Assembly (NCBI RefSeq): GCF_000231445.1
Contig: NZ_AGFR01000003.1
Location: 744,001-808,000, forward strand
Direction of reading: 5' to 3'
Source of the DNA: Commensalibacter intestini A911
Lineage (GTDB): Bacteria; Pseudomonadota; Alphaproteobacteria; Acetobacterales; Acetobacteraceae
DNA length: 64,000 bases
Each line of letters opens with the position of its first letter. Positions within the stretch are counted from its first letter, which is position 1. A model generated the notes under the pieces. The model saw only the letters and a list, made by a program, of their open reading frames with translations. It made no database searches and had not been told where the DNA came from. Below are positions 1 through 8,542 of this stretch, one piece after another. The position numbers were made by a program, and so were the translations under genes.

Positions 1-600
1 AATGATTTTTCCAAGATTTATAAAGCGTTACAGCATATTGAAAGAAAAATACCTATAGATTATTTACGAGTTATTAAGGAGGGAATCTATAATATTGTAA
101 AGGATCCGAGTAACTCTAACAAAAAACTTGCTGTAATTGATTTTGAAGAGGCTATAAAAGATAGTTCAAAAATTGAATTCGTTGTTGGTATAGGTGTTAC
201 TAATAGTATTGGATTAAAAGGTTTTTCAATAAATGATATTATAAAGGATATTATATTTAACAATATTCATGCTAAAAGCTATGATCTATTAATGGTAACT
301 ATACCTGAGTTAGCTAAACGCAATAGAGTTTATTTACCTATGCAAAAGTATATTGCATCTAATCAAGGTAAAAAAATACCATCATCATTGAATGAAATTA
401 ATAAACTTAATACTAACGAGTATATAAAGAAAATTAGTTCCTCTATTAAGAAAAATTATAAAAAGACTTGGAATCTAGATAGTATTATTCATCTTTCAGA
501 AAACTCCTGTAAAATAGATAAAAAATTAAATTATCTAGCAATTTACTTGTCTAAGAACAAAACAGAAGAAAATTGTGATAATATAATCAGTTATATTTAA
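1..600 (+). CDS. 3' part of a SIR2-like-type protein, truncated by an in-frame TAA (5' end outside window)
   Basis: The frame is open from the first base, so the true start lies upstream; the ATG at 292 is internal. The visible 199 residues are Lys/Ile/Asn rich and carry the stretch EFVVGIGV at about residues 60-67. The overall pattern, a short strand-rich part and then a helical tail, reminds me of the C-terminal region of SIR2-like proteins found in bacterial defence loci. The NAD-binding part would lie outside the window, so the assignment is tentative. The TAA at 598-600 is followed by 33 more sense codons in the same frame, so the product is probably shortened. Base use is even more AT-rich than in the housekeeping genes nearby, which fits accessory DNA. 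Confidence 0.45.
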   Translation, partial: NDFSKIYKALQHIERKIPIDYLRVIKEGIYNIVKDPSNSNKKLAVIDFEEAIKDSSKIEFVVGIGVTNSIGLKGFSINDIIKDIIFNNIHAKSYDLLMVTIPELAKRNRVYLPMQKYIASNQGKKIPSSLNEINKLNTNEYIKKISSSIKKNYKKTWNLDSIIHLSENSCKIDKKLNYLAIYLSKNKTEENCDNIISYI

Positions 601-702
601 CAAAATTTTGAAAATTTAAAACAAAAATTAGGTAAAAATAACTCTGCATTAAAACGTTTAATATGCATTATTGACCAAGTTAAATATAGAGAATTATTAT
701 GA
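601..702 (+). pseudogene. In-frame continuation of the preceding gene after the TAA stop
   Basis: After the TAA at 598-600 the same frame stays open for 33 codons and ends at TGA 700-702. The translated tail includes KRLICIIDQVKY, which resembles the conserved end of SIR2-like proteins as I remember it. The upstream frame is therefore most simply read as an ancestral gene ending at 702 that acquired a nonsense mutation. I see no ribosome binding site or start codon that would let this piece be made alone. A sequencing error at the TAA cannot be excluded from the sequence. Confidence 0.45.
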
Positions 703-778
703 TATTGATACTTAATTGTGTTTATATATATCTTGAATATCAGCCTTAAAAGGCACTATAAGGAAGGTGTATAAACTC
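689..778. repeat. Degenerate copy of the hmuS leader region
   Basis: This stretch aligns almost continuously with the hmuS promoter and leader at about 4652-4752. Shared blocks in order include TGATATTGATA, TTAATTGTGTTTATATAT, TTGAATATCA, CCTTAAAAG and ATAAGGA. The copy lacks the six-base ATCGTT part of the Fur box present at the hmuS end and has no start codon in the matching place. It starts within the last codons of the broken gene above, and the two copies flank nifJ as direct repeats about 4 kb apart. A duplication or insertion event around nifJ is the simplest explanation, but that is inference. Confidence 0.7.
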
Positions 779-862
779 AAAAGAATATTTTAAACAAATA
801 ACGACTTGCAAAATATCGATTGAGTTTATTTAGACAAAATATAAAAATTTACTAAATCATGA

Positions 863-3800
863 TCACTCCGAATTTACTTCTGATAATTTCGTTAGTAAAG
901 AATAATGGTGTTTAAGAATTTGCTCTGATTTAGCCAATAGCTCTTCTGCGCGTTCAGTATCATTACTCCATAAACGATTAAAACGTTGTTCTTGTCTTAA
1001 AATATCGGCAAGAGGCTCTTTTGGTAGTTTTGAATCCAATGTTAACGGTGATTTGCCACTGTCTCTTTTACTTGGGTCAAAGCGATAGAGAGGCCAGAAC
1101 CCAGAGTTGGTAAGATGTTGCATATGTTCGTGACTATAAGCCAAATTATATCCATGCTCACCACATGGACTATATGCAATAATCAAAGACGGGCCAGGAT
1201 ATGCTTCGGCTTCTTGAATAGCTTTGATGGTTTGGTTCATCTGCGCACCTAAGGAAATTTGAGCAACAAAAATATTCCCATACATCATCATGGATAGACC
1301 AAGGTCTTTTCTTGATTTTTCTTTGCCCAGCTCACCAAACTTAGTAATAGCTCCCATCGGGGTTGCTTTTGATTGTTGACCACCTGTATTTGAATAACAT
1401 TGAGTATCAAGGACTAAAACATTCACATTCTCTCCAGTGCTGAGAACATGATCCAAGCCACCAAATCCAATGTCATAAGCCCATCCATCTCCGCCGACTA
1501 ACCAGATTGATTTTTGTAATAGATAATGAGCATCTATGATCAATTCTTGAGCATTTGGATCGTTATTCTCTTGTAGTAAATGGCGTAATTCATTGATGGC
1601 TTTACGTCGTTCATGATCGGAAATTTGCTCATCTTTTAACGTATTCATTAAATCACTAGGAATGAGTGTTTTAAAACTATCTAATAATCGTAATACACGT
1701 TGTTTATGTTGATCAACGGTTAGTCTGAATCCTAATCCAAATTCTGCATTATCTTCAAAAAGAGAGTTAGCCCATGTTGGCCCACGTCCTTCACAGTTTT
1801 TTGTATAAGGAGTAGTTGGTAAATTGCCTCCATAAATAGAAGAGCATCCCGTTGCATTGGCAATGAGTAATTTTTCACCAAATAATTGTGTTAATAATTT
1901 AATATAAGGGGTTTCACCACATCCAGAGCAAGCACCAGAGAACTCAAATAAAGGTGTGACCAATTGAGATGTACGAAGGTCAATCCGTTCTATTGAAGAG
2001 ATAGAGCGCTCAGGAAGCTGTTGGAAAAAATCAAAATTGTTTTTTTCTGTTTCTAAGTGCTCTTGTATAGGTAACATGTTAATTGCACGAATACGAGGAT
2101 CTTGTTTATCTTTTACAGGACAAACTTCATAACAGATATTACAGCCAGTACAATCTTCTGGGGATACTTGTAGGACATATTCTTGTCCTTTTAAATCTTT
2201 GGCTTTAACAGGTAATCTTGGTAAACTTTCTGGTGCATCACTAAATTCAGAAGATTCTGCAACTTTAGCTCTAATAGCAGCATGAGGACATGCAGCAACA
2301 CAAATATTACACTGAACACACATCGAAGCATGATCCCAAATAGGAATCATTTCTGCTATTCTACGCTTTTCCCATTGAGTGGTTCCTGTTGGCCATGTTC
2401 CATCAGGAGATAATGCAGAAACAGGTAAAGAGTCTCCCTCTCCAATTAACATTCTTCCTGTGATATTTTTAATAAAATCAGGAGCTTGGTCAGATACAAT
2501 TGGGGATAGTGCTTTGCTGTTTGGTAAAATAGGTTGTAATGGAATTAAATAAGTTGCTTTTTTAGCTTGGATAATTGCATTTATATTATTTTCAACAATA
2601 GCATCTCCTTTTTTCTGATAACTTTTAATCACAGCTTGTTTTAAATAAGTTTCAGCTTCTTCTTCTGGTAAAATAGAGGTTAGATGGAAAAATGCTGTTT
2701 GCATAATCGTGTTAATGCGAGTGCGAAGATTACATTCACGAGCAATTTGATAAGCATTGATAACATAAAAGCGTGCTTGCTTTTCTAATAAAGTAGATTG
2801 GACTTCATAAGGTAAATTATTCCATATATGTTCTGCTTCATAAGGGCTATTGAGTAAAAATATTCCTCCATTTCTAAGTTTGTCTAATACAGGATATCGA
2901 TCAATAAATTGCCATTGATGACAGCCAATAAAATCAGCATCTTGGATTAAATAAGTTGATTTAATGGGTTTTTGACTGATCCGTAGATGCGATGTGGTTA
3001 ATCCACCAGCTTTTTTTGAATCGTAAACAAAATAACCTTGAGTGTTTTTATCTGTATGATTGCCAATAATTTTAATGGTATTTTTAGTCGCAGAAACAGT
3101 TCCATCACTGCCTCGACCATAAAATAAGGCGGTTAAATTATGTTGCGTGGTTAAATTGGCAGGAATTGATGTTATTGAAAGATGCGTTACATCATCATGA
3201 ATACCAATAGTAAAGCGTCGTTTAGGAGATTCTTGTTGTAATTCGTTAAAGATCGCCATAACACAGTCTGGGTCAAATTCTTTGGAAGATAATCCATAAC
3301 GACCATTAATAATTTTAGGGAGTGTAGGGCGCTCATCATTGCTATAAGCTTCTGCAAAGGCAGTCATAACTTCTAGATAAAGAGGTTCCGCTTGAGAACC
3401 AGCTTCTTTAGTACGGTCTAAAACAGCGATAGATTTTATACTTATCGGAATTTGTTTTAAAAAATGTTTCGCAGAGAAGGGACGATATAAATGAACTTTA
3501 AGTAATCCAACTTTTTCATTTTGATCATAAAGCATATCAATTACTTCTTCACAAGGGCCAGTCGCAGAGCCCATGAGAATGACTAGTCTCGTAGCATCAG
3601 GATGTCCATAATATTCGAATGGTTGATAGTGACGTCCTGTGACTTTTGCAAACTGATGCATCGTTTCTTCAACATGTGTATATACAGCATTATACCATGG
3701 GTTGGTTGCTTCTCTTGCTTGGAAATAAGTATCAGGATTAGCAGCTGTGCCTCTGATTGTTGGATTTTCTGGGGATAGTGCACGATTGCGGTGTTTACGG

Positions 3801-4408
3801 ATTGCATTTTGTGGAAGAAGTTGTCTAAGTTCATCATCTTCAAGATAAACAATTTTATTCATTTCATGAGAAGTTCTAAAGCCATCAAAAAAATGAATAA
3901 AAGGGATTTGGCTTTTTAAACTGGCTATTTGTGAGATTGCTGCAAAATCTTGAGCCTCTTGGACATTATTGGCACATAACAAAGCACAACCTGTTTGTCT
4001 TACCGCCATAACATCAGAGTGATCGCCGAAAATTGATAAAGCACTGGTTGCGACTGTTCTTGCTGCAACGTGCAATACAAAAGGCATTAATTGTCCTGCT
4101 ATTTTATATAAAGCGGGGATCATTAATAATAATCCCTGAGATGAGGTAAATGTTGTTGCAAGTGCGCCAGTTTGTAAAGAACCATGAACGGTTGAGATGG
4201 CTCCGCCTTCGGATTGCATTTCCATCATGCGGGGAATATCACCCCATATATTTAGTTGTCGTTTGGTAGCACAATTATCAGCATATTCGGCCATGGTAGA
4301 GCTTGGGGTAATAGGATAAATAGCGATAACTTCATTTAATCTATACGCGACAGATGCTGTTGCTTGGTTGGCATCGGTAGTAATCATTTTTTGTAATTTA
4401 TTACTCAC
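863..4408 (-). CDS. nifJ: Pyruvate:flavodoxin (ferredoxin) oxidoreductase
   Basis: Decarboxylates pyruvate to acetyl-CoA and passes the electrons to flavodoxin or ferredoxin. The 1181-residue single chain has the full length of the NifJ family. In order it shows the N-terminal pyrimidine-binding domain (ITPSSTMAEYAD near residue 35), the gamma domain, and two [4Fe-4S] motifs: CVQCNICVAACP near 694 and CTGCNICYEVCP near 752. The thiamine-diphosphate site follows (GDGWAYDIGFGG near 972, then CYSNTGGQ). The start is GTG with AAAGG about eight bases upstream; an ATG seven codons further in is possible. The gene is single, between a broken accessory gene and the heme operon. The enzyme is usually linked to low-oxygen metabolism, so its presence in a probable acetic acid bacterium is notable. 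Confidence 0.95.
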   Translation of the reverse strand: MSNKLQKMITTDANQATASVAYRLNEVIAIYPITPSSTMAEYADNCATKRQLNIWGDIPRMMEMQSEGGAISTVHGSLQTGALATTFTSSQGLLLMIPALYKIAGQLMPFVLHVAARTVATSALSIFGDHSDVMAVRQTGCALLCANNVQEAQDFAAISQIASLKSQIPFIHFFDGFRTSHEMNKIVYLEDDELRQLLPQNAIRKHRNRALSPENPTIRGTAANPDTYFQAREATNPWYNAVYTHVEETMHQFAKVTGRHYQPFEYYGHPDATRLVILMGSATGPCEEVIDMLYDQNEKVGLLKVHLYRPFSAKHFLKQIPISIKSIAVLDRTKEAGSQAEPLYLEVMTAFAEAYSNDERPTLPKIINGRYGLSSKEFDPDCVMAIFNELQQESPKRRFTIGIHDDVTHLSITSIPANLTTQHNLTALFYGRGSDGTVSATKNTIKIIGNHTDKNTQGYFVYDSKKAGGLTTSHLRISQKPIKSTYLIQDADFIGCHQWQFIDRYPVLDKLRNGGIFLLNSPYEAEHIWNNLPYEVQSTLLEKQARFYVINAYQIARECNLRTRINTIMQTAFFHLTSILPEEEAETYLKQAVIKSYQKKGDAIVENNINAIIQAKKATYLIPLQPILPNSKALSPIVSDQAPDFIKNITGRMLIGEGDSLPVSALSPDGTWPTGTTQWEKRRIAEMIPIWDHASMCVQCNICVAACPHAAIRAKVAESSEFSDAPESLPRLPVKAKDLKGQEYVLQVSPEDCTGCNICYEVCPVKDKQDPRIRAINMLPIQEHLETEKNNFDFFQQLPERSISSIERIDLRTSQLVTPLFEFSGACSGCGETPYIKLLTQLFGEKLLIANATGCSSIYGGNLPTTPYTKNCEGRGPTWANSLFEDNAEFGLGFRLTVDQHKQRVLRLLDSFKTLIPSDLMNTLKDEQISDHERRKAINELRHLLQENNDPNAQELIIDAHYLLQKSIWLVGGDGWAYDIGFGGLDHVLSTGENVNVLVLDTQCYSNTGGQQSKATPMGAITKFGELGKEKSRKDLGLSMMMYGNIFVAQISLGAQMNQTIKAIQEAEAYPGPSLIIAYSPCGEHGYNLAYSHEHMQHLTNSGFWPLYRFDPSKRDSGKSPLTLDSKLPKEPLADILRQEQRFNRLWSNDTERAEELLAKSEQILKHHYSLLTKLSEVNSE

Positions 4409-4642
4409 AATAATAACCTTTTTATTTTTAAATATAGAAACGAAATATTACATTGTGTTTAGCAAATCAGTTAAAGTTGTTTTGTTTTTGTTATGAAAAT
4501 ATGATTCTTATAAAATGTTATAACAATTCTGTGATCTAGAATAGGAGTAGTTTCGTTGTGTGTGAATTTTGTTTCATGTTTTTAATTTTTATTAAAAGAA
4601 ATATTTTTGTGTTTTGAATCAGCAGTATAAATATAAAATTTG

Positions 4643-4663
4643 TGATATTAAGAATTAATATCA
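4643..4663. promoter_or_regulatory. Perfect 9-bp inverted repeat upstream of the hmu operon
   Basis: TGATATTAA, a GAA spacer, then TTAATATCA form an exact palindrome. It ends three bases before the Fur-like box, about 87 bases before the hmuS start. Its size and symmetry fit a dimeric repressor operator. It could be a second Fur site or belong to another iron or heme regulator such as Irr; the sequence alone does not decide. Confidence 0.5.
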
Positions 4664-4666
4664 TTT

Positions 4667-4685
4667 GATATTGATAATCGTTCTT
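4667..4685. promoter_or_regulatory. Fur-like box upstream of hmuS
   Basis: The 19 bases GATATTGATAATCGTTCTT match the classical 19-base Fur consensus at 15 positions by my count. The site lies 65 bases upstream of the hmuS start codon, a sensible place for iron-dependent repression of a heme importer. Which regulator binds it in this organism is inferred. Confidence 0.6.
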
Positions 4686-4719
4686 AATTGTGTTTATATA
4701 TGCTTCATTGAATATCAAA

Positions 4720-4739
4720 CCTTAAAAGACACCATAAGG
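4720..4739 (+). promoter_or_regulatory. Short leader hairpin overlapping the hmuS ribosome binding site
   Basis: CCTTA at 4720-4724 can pair with TAAGG at 4735-4739, leaving a ten-base loop. The 3' arm is part of the AAGGA ribosome binding site of hmuS, nine bases before its ATG. The degenerate copy near 755 keeps both arms although its loop differs at two positions. A role in translation control is possible but unproven, and a five-base stem is weak. Confidence 0.3.
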
Positions 4740-4749
4740 ATGGTTTATA

Positions 4750-5781
4750 ATGAACGCATATTATCAACGCTATTTAACCCTTAAATCCGAACATACGGGT
4801 AAATTTGCTCGTGACTTTGCTGGCATGATTGGAATCAGCGAAGCAGAACTTTGTCATGCTCGGATTGGTGCCGATGCAAAGCCATTTACAACAGATTTTC
4901 CTGCTTTGTTAAAAGAACTACACAAAGTCGGTGAAACTATGAATATCGTTCGGAATGAATATGCCGTTCATGAGCATGTTGGACAATATGACAATGTAAA
5001 GCTGGGAAATCATGGTGGACTTGTCCTTAATCCAGGTGCTTTGGATCAACGTCTTTTTGTTGGAAAATGGGTTAGTGCTTTTTATATCAAAGAAATGACC
5101 AGACGCGGAGAAAAAGAAAGCATTCAGATTTTTGATGGTTATGGTGATGCTGTTCTTAAAATCTATAAAACAGATAATACTAACCGCCAAGAATGGGATG
5201 CATTAATTGAAAAATTCACTGTGGAAGCGCAAGATGAATTTACCGTATCTCAGTTAGAACACGTTTCTGAAAATGCATTTTTTGATGCGAAAAAAATTGA
5301 AGAAGAATGGCGTGCAATGACGGATGTCCATCAATTCTTTACTTTGCTCAACCGTCATAATGTTACCCGCCAACAAGCATTTTCTTCTGTCAGCGATAAT
5401 CTTGCATGCCAAGTTGATAATAGTGCGCTTTCTCAAATCCTAGAAATGGCATTAAATGATGGCAATGAAATTATGGTGTTTATCGGTAGTCGTGGTTGCG
5501 TGCAAATCTTTACAGGCGTGATAGAGAAATTAACGCCAAAAGATAATTGGTTAAATATTTTCAACTCAAAATTTACGATGCATTTGATGGAAGATCAAAT
5601 TGCTGAAACATGGGTTACTCGCAAGCCAACCAAAGAAGGTTATGTCACCAGCCTTGAACTCTTTGCCAAAGATGGCACGCAAATTGCTCAACTTTATGGG
5701 CAAAGAACAGAAGGGAACTTAGAGCAAGAAACATGGCGTAATCAAATTAATGCTATTTCAATGAAAGAAAAAGTAGCATGA
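4750..5781 (+). CDS. hmuS: Hemin-degrading factor, HmuS/ChuS/HemS family
   Basis: Cytoplasmic protein that receives imported heme and degrades or traffics it. The 343 residues match the usual length of the HemS/ChuS family, and the chain shows the expected two-fold internal repeat of about 160 residues each. Residues near 45-100 and 210-300 are the recognisable parts. The start is ATG at 4750 with AAGGA nine bases upstream. Its stop overlaps the hmuT start by four bases, so the genes are surely co-transcribed. A Fur-like box and a palindrome lie upstream, implying iron repression. Confidence 0.93.
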   Translation: MNAYYQRYLTLKSEHTGKFARDFAGMIGISEAELCHARIGADAKPFTTDFPALLKELHKVGETMNIVRNEYAVHEHVGQYDNVKLGNHGGLVLNPGALDQRLFVGKWVSAFYIKEMTRRGEKESIQIFDGYGDAVLKIYKTDNTNRQEWDALIEKFTVEAQDEFTVSQLEHVSENAFFDAKKIEEEWRAMTDVHQFFTLLNRHNVTRQQAFSSVSDNLACQVDNSALSQILEMALNDGNEIMVFIGSRGCVQIFTGVIEKLTPKDNWLNIFNSKFTMHLMEDQIAETWVTRKPTKEGYVTSLELFAKDGTQIAQLYGQRTEGNLEQETWRNQINAISMKEKVA

Positions 5782-6614
5782 AATTAGCGCATCTTTGTTT
5801 TGCTATGCTCTCTTTGTTGGTGACAACGGTATCTGCTCAAGCCAAAGAAAGAATTATTTCTATTGGTGGGGATGTAACTGAAATTATCTATGCTTTAGGT
5901 GCTCAAGACGAGTTGGTTGGTCGTGATACGACCAGCAACCAACCTGCTGCGGTGAATAACGTTAAAGATATTGGTTATATGCGCCAATTAAATACAGAAG
6001 GTATTTTATCATTAAAGCCAACAATGGTGATTACTAGTGATCTTGCGCAGCCTTCTGCGGTGCTAGAGCAAATTAAGAATGTTGGTATTCCAGTTGTTTA
6101 TGTTTCTGGCAAACATTCTTTGCAAGCGATCCCTCAGAAGGTTGAGACCGTTGCCAAGGCATTGCATCGTGAAAAAGAAGCAAAGCCTTTGCAAGAAAAT
6201 ATAGATAAGACCATTGCATCTTTACCTTCGAAGCAACAGCCTATCAAAGTAATTTATATTATGGCGCATAGTGGGATTAGTAATCTTGTTGCAGGAAAGG
6301 ATACGGCTGCGGATGCTGCTATTCATGATGCGGGTTTACAAAATGGAATGGGAAATACGTTGCATTATCAACCGATGTCACAAGAGGGCATCATTGCTGC
6401 GGCACCAGATGTGATTATGACTGATAGCGATGCAATTAAAACTATAGGTGGTGCGGATAATTTATGGAAATTACCTGGTGTTGCAATGACTCCAGCAGGG
6501 AAAAACCATAATTTGATTATTATTGATCAAATGGCATTGCTTGGGTTTGGTATACGAACACCTGAAGCAATTAAAGCATTACGTTCAAAGGCTGAAGCAT
6601 TATCTCATGGATAA
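5778..6614 (+). CDS. hmuT: Heme ABC transporter, periplasmic heme-binding protein
   Basis: Periplasmic binding protein that hands heme to the HmuUV importer. An N-terminal signal peptide of about 22 residues ends at VSAQA. The mature chain has the helical-backbone fold of iron/heme binding proteins, with RIISIGGDVTEIIYALGA right after the signal and the GIPVVYV segment in the middle. The length, 278 residues, is normal. The start codon overlaps the hmuS stop, and hmuU begins inside its last codons. Confidence 0.93.
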   Translation: MKLAHLCFAMLSLLVTTVSAQAKERIISIGGDVTEIIYALGAQDELVGRDTTSNQPAAVNNVKDIGYMRQLNTEGILSLKPTMVITSDLAQPSAVLEQIKNVGIPVVYVSGKHSLQAIPQKVETVAKALHREKEAKPLQENIDKTIASLPSKQQPIKVIYIMAHSGISNLVAGKDTAADAAIHDAGLQNGMGNTLHYQPMSQEGIIAAAPDVIMTDSDAIKTIGGADNLWKLPGVAMTPAGKNHNLIIIDQMALLGFGIRTPEAIKALRSKAEALSHG

Positions 6615-7605
6615 ACGGTATTTTGTTTATCTTTTTATCCTATTATTGATTTTAATTGGATCAATAATAGGATCTGCAATGATTGGCCCAGTGCATTTAT
6701 CATGGTCTTCTTTGTTTAATGCAGATCCACAGGATATGGATTGGCAAATTTGGATCAATATAAGGCTGCCACGTATTTTGTTAGCCGTGATTATCGGAAT
6801 TGCTTTGTCGGTATCTGGAACAGTGATGCAAGGTTTGTTTCGTAACCCGCTTGCCGATCCTGGTTTGTTAGGGATCAGTAGTGGTGCAGGACTAGCTGTT
6901 GCGATTGCCTTGGTTATTCCTTTGGGGCTACCTGCTTTTTTATCCTTGTGGGTGCCTGTGATTGCGGCTTTTATGGGTAGCTTTTTGGTAACATTTCTTA
7001 TTTTTCAACTAAGTAATTTAACAAAAGGTAATCTTTCCAGTTTATTGTTAATTGGAATAGCAATTAATGCTCTGGGAGGTTCTGCTGTTGGTATTTTGTC
7101 ATGGATCAGTAATGATCAGCAACTTCGTCAGCTTTCTTTGTGGGGGATGGGAAGTTTAGGGCAAACACAATGGTCATTAATTATCATTACGTTATGCCTG
7201 ATTATTCCAACGGTGATTTTAATCCAATGTCATGCCAAGCAACTGAATTTACTTCAATTAGGTGAGGAAGACGCGCATTACCTTGGGATTAATGTGCATA
7301 AAACTCAAAAACAATTATTGATTTTAAGTGCTATATTGGTTGGAACTGCAGTTTCAGTCAGTGGAATTATTGGTTTTTTAGGATTGGTTATTCCCAATGC
7401 GATGCGGTTAATTTTTGGAAATAATCATAAGATTTTATTGCCATCCTCAGCATTAAGTGGTGCAATTTTATTATTAGTTGCGGATACTTTGGCGCGCACC
7501 ATGGTGCAGCCTGCGGAAATGCCCGTTGGATTATTAACCAGTCTTTTGGGTGGACCTTGGTTTTTCTGGTTGATTTTAAAAGAACAATGGAAGCGTAGAT
7601 TATGA
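6607..7605 (+). CDS. hmuU: Heme ABC transporter permease
   Basis: Inner-membrane permease of the FecCD/BtuC family, here for heme. I chose the ATG at 6607 (MDKRYFVYLF), giving 332 residues, the usual size. The longer frame from 6523 would run far into hmuT and add a hydrophilic extension not seen in the family. Family sequences include GTVMQGLFRNPLADPGLLG in the first third and GFLGLVIPNAMRL in the last third. About ten membrane segments are expected. It overlaps hmuT by eight bases and hmuV by four. Confidence 0.93.
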   Translation: MDKRYFVYLFILLLILIGSIIGSAMIGPVHLSWSSLFNADPQDMDWQIWINIRLPRILLAVIIGIALSVSGTVMQGLFRNPLADPGLLGISSGAGLAVAIALVIPLGLPAFLSLWVPVIAAFMGSFLVTFLIFQLSNLTKGNLSSLLLIGIAINALGGSAVGILSWISNDQQLRQLSLWGMGSLGQTQWSLIIITLCLIIPTVILIQCHAKQLNLLQLGEEDAHYLGINVHKTQKQLLILSAILVGTAVSVSGIIGFLGLVIPNAMRLIFGNNHKILLPSSALSGAILLLVADTLARTMVQPAEMPVGLLTSLLGGPWFFWLILKEQWKRRL

Positions 7606-8393
7606 GTAATCAATTGAGCTATCGTTTAGAAGGTCAAAATATTTATTTGATTAAAAATAATCATCCTATTTTATCAGATGTTTCTATTACGCTTTCTCAA
7701 GGACAGTTAGTGACGTTAATTGGCCCCAATGGTGCTGGAAAGTCTTCGTTGTTTAAAGTGCTTACAGGATATTATGCTCCAACAAAAGGAGCGTGTTATT
7801 TAAAAGGAAAAAAAATACAGGATTGGCATAAAAAGGAGTTGGCAAAAGAACGTGCCGTGATGAAGCAACAGAGTCATATGCCATTTTCTATGTCGGCGAT
7901 TGATATTATTAAGCTTGGTCGTTCACCTTGGGCAGAGCCTATGAATAAAACAATGATCGATGAAGTGATAGACATGACCCAATGTCAGGGGTTAGTTCAC
8001 AAAGATTATGCTTTTCTATCTGGTGGAGAGCAACAACGAATACAGTTGGCTCGTGTTTTGGTGCAACTTTGGAGAGAAAAGGGGCCATCCGGGTGGTTAT
8101 TTTTGGATGAGCCAACTTCTGCGCTTGATTTATATCATCAACAGCAGATGCTGCGTTTATTAAGAGAGTTAGTGCAGCAATTTCCTCTTTGTGTATGTAT
8201 GGTTCTACATGATTTAAATCTTGCTTCTTTGTGGTCGGATCAAGTTTATTTACTTAATAAAGGATCAATTGTTGCCAAAGGAGATGTGTCAGAAGTCATT
8301 ACAGAGCAAGTTTTAACTACTTGGTATGGTGCAGATTTAAAGATTATGCAGCATCATGAACATCAAAAGCCTTATGTGATGCTGTCCCCATAG
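7602..8393 (+). CDS. hmuV: Heme ABC transporter ATP-binding protein
   Basis: ATPase of the heme importer, acting on the cytoplasmic face of HmuU. It has Walker A GPNGAGKS at residues 41-48, the signature LSGGEQQRIQLAR near 139 and Walker B LFLDEP near 165, followed by the switch histidine in VLHDLN. The 263 residues are normal for HmuV. The start is in an ATGA overlap with the hmuU stop. It is the last gene of hmuSTUV; no outer-membrane heme receptor, TonB or ExbBD follows within the window. Confidence 0.95.
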   Translation: MSNQLSYRLEGQNIYLIKNNHPILSDVSITLSQGQLVTLIGPNGAGKSSLFKVLTGYYAPTKGACYLKGKKIQDWHKKELAKERAVMKQQSHMPFSMSAIDIIKLGRSPWAEPMNKTMIDEVIDMTQCQGLVHKDYAFLSGGEQQRIQLARVLVQLWREKGPSGWLFLDEPTSALDLYHQQQMLRLLRELVQQFPLCVCMVLHDLNLASLWSDQVYLLNKGSIVAKGDVSEVITEQVLTTWYGADLKIMQHHEHQKPYVMLSP

Positions 8394-8542
8394 TGAAATA
8401 ATATCTGTAATAAATATATTTCATTAATAGTTTTTTTACGATTGCATCACATAAATAGTTTTCTTTCTCGTTTTTTTGAAATAATATTAGCACGCATTTA
8501 AATAAAGCATAATTTTATTACAACGAACAAAGTGATTATTTC

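Larger units (their letters stand above)
4409..4749. promoter_or_regulatory. Divergent intergenic region between nifJ and hmuS
   Basis: This 341-base AT-rich gap separates two divergent genes. The right half holds the heme-operon operators described separately: a 21-base palindrome, a Fur-like box and a short leader hairpin. The left half must contain the nifJ promoter on the minus strand, but I cannot pick a clear -35/-10 pair there. No convincing coding frame is present. Confidence 0.6.

Noticed and set aside
4536-4718. 60-codon minus-strand frame between nifJ and hmuS
   Set aside because: Low-complexity Ile/Asn/Lys product over the operator region, with no ribosome site; AT-rich noise.
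6523-6606. Longer start for hmuU
   Set aside because: It would overlap hmuT by more than 90 bases and add a hydrophilic extension foreign to the family; ATG at 6607 fits the usual tight overlap.
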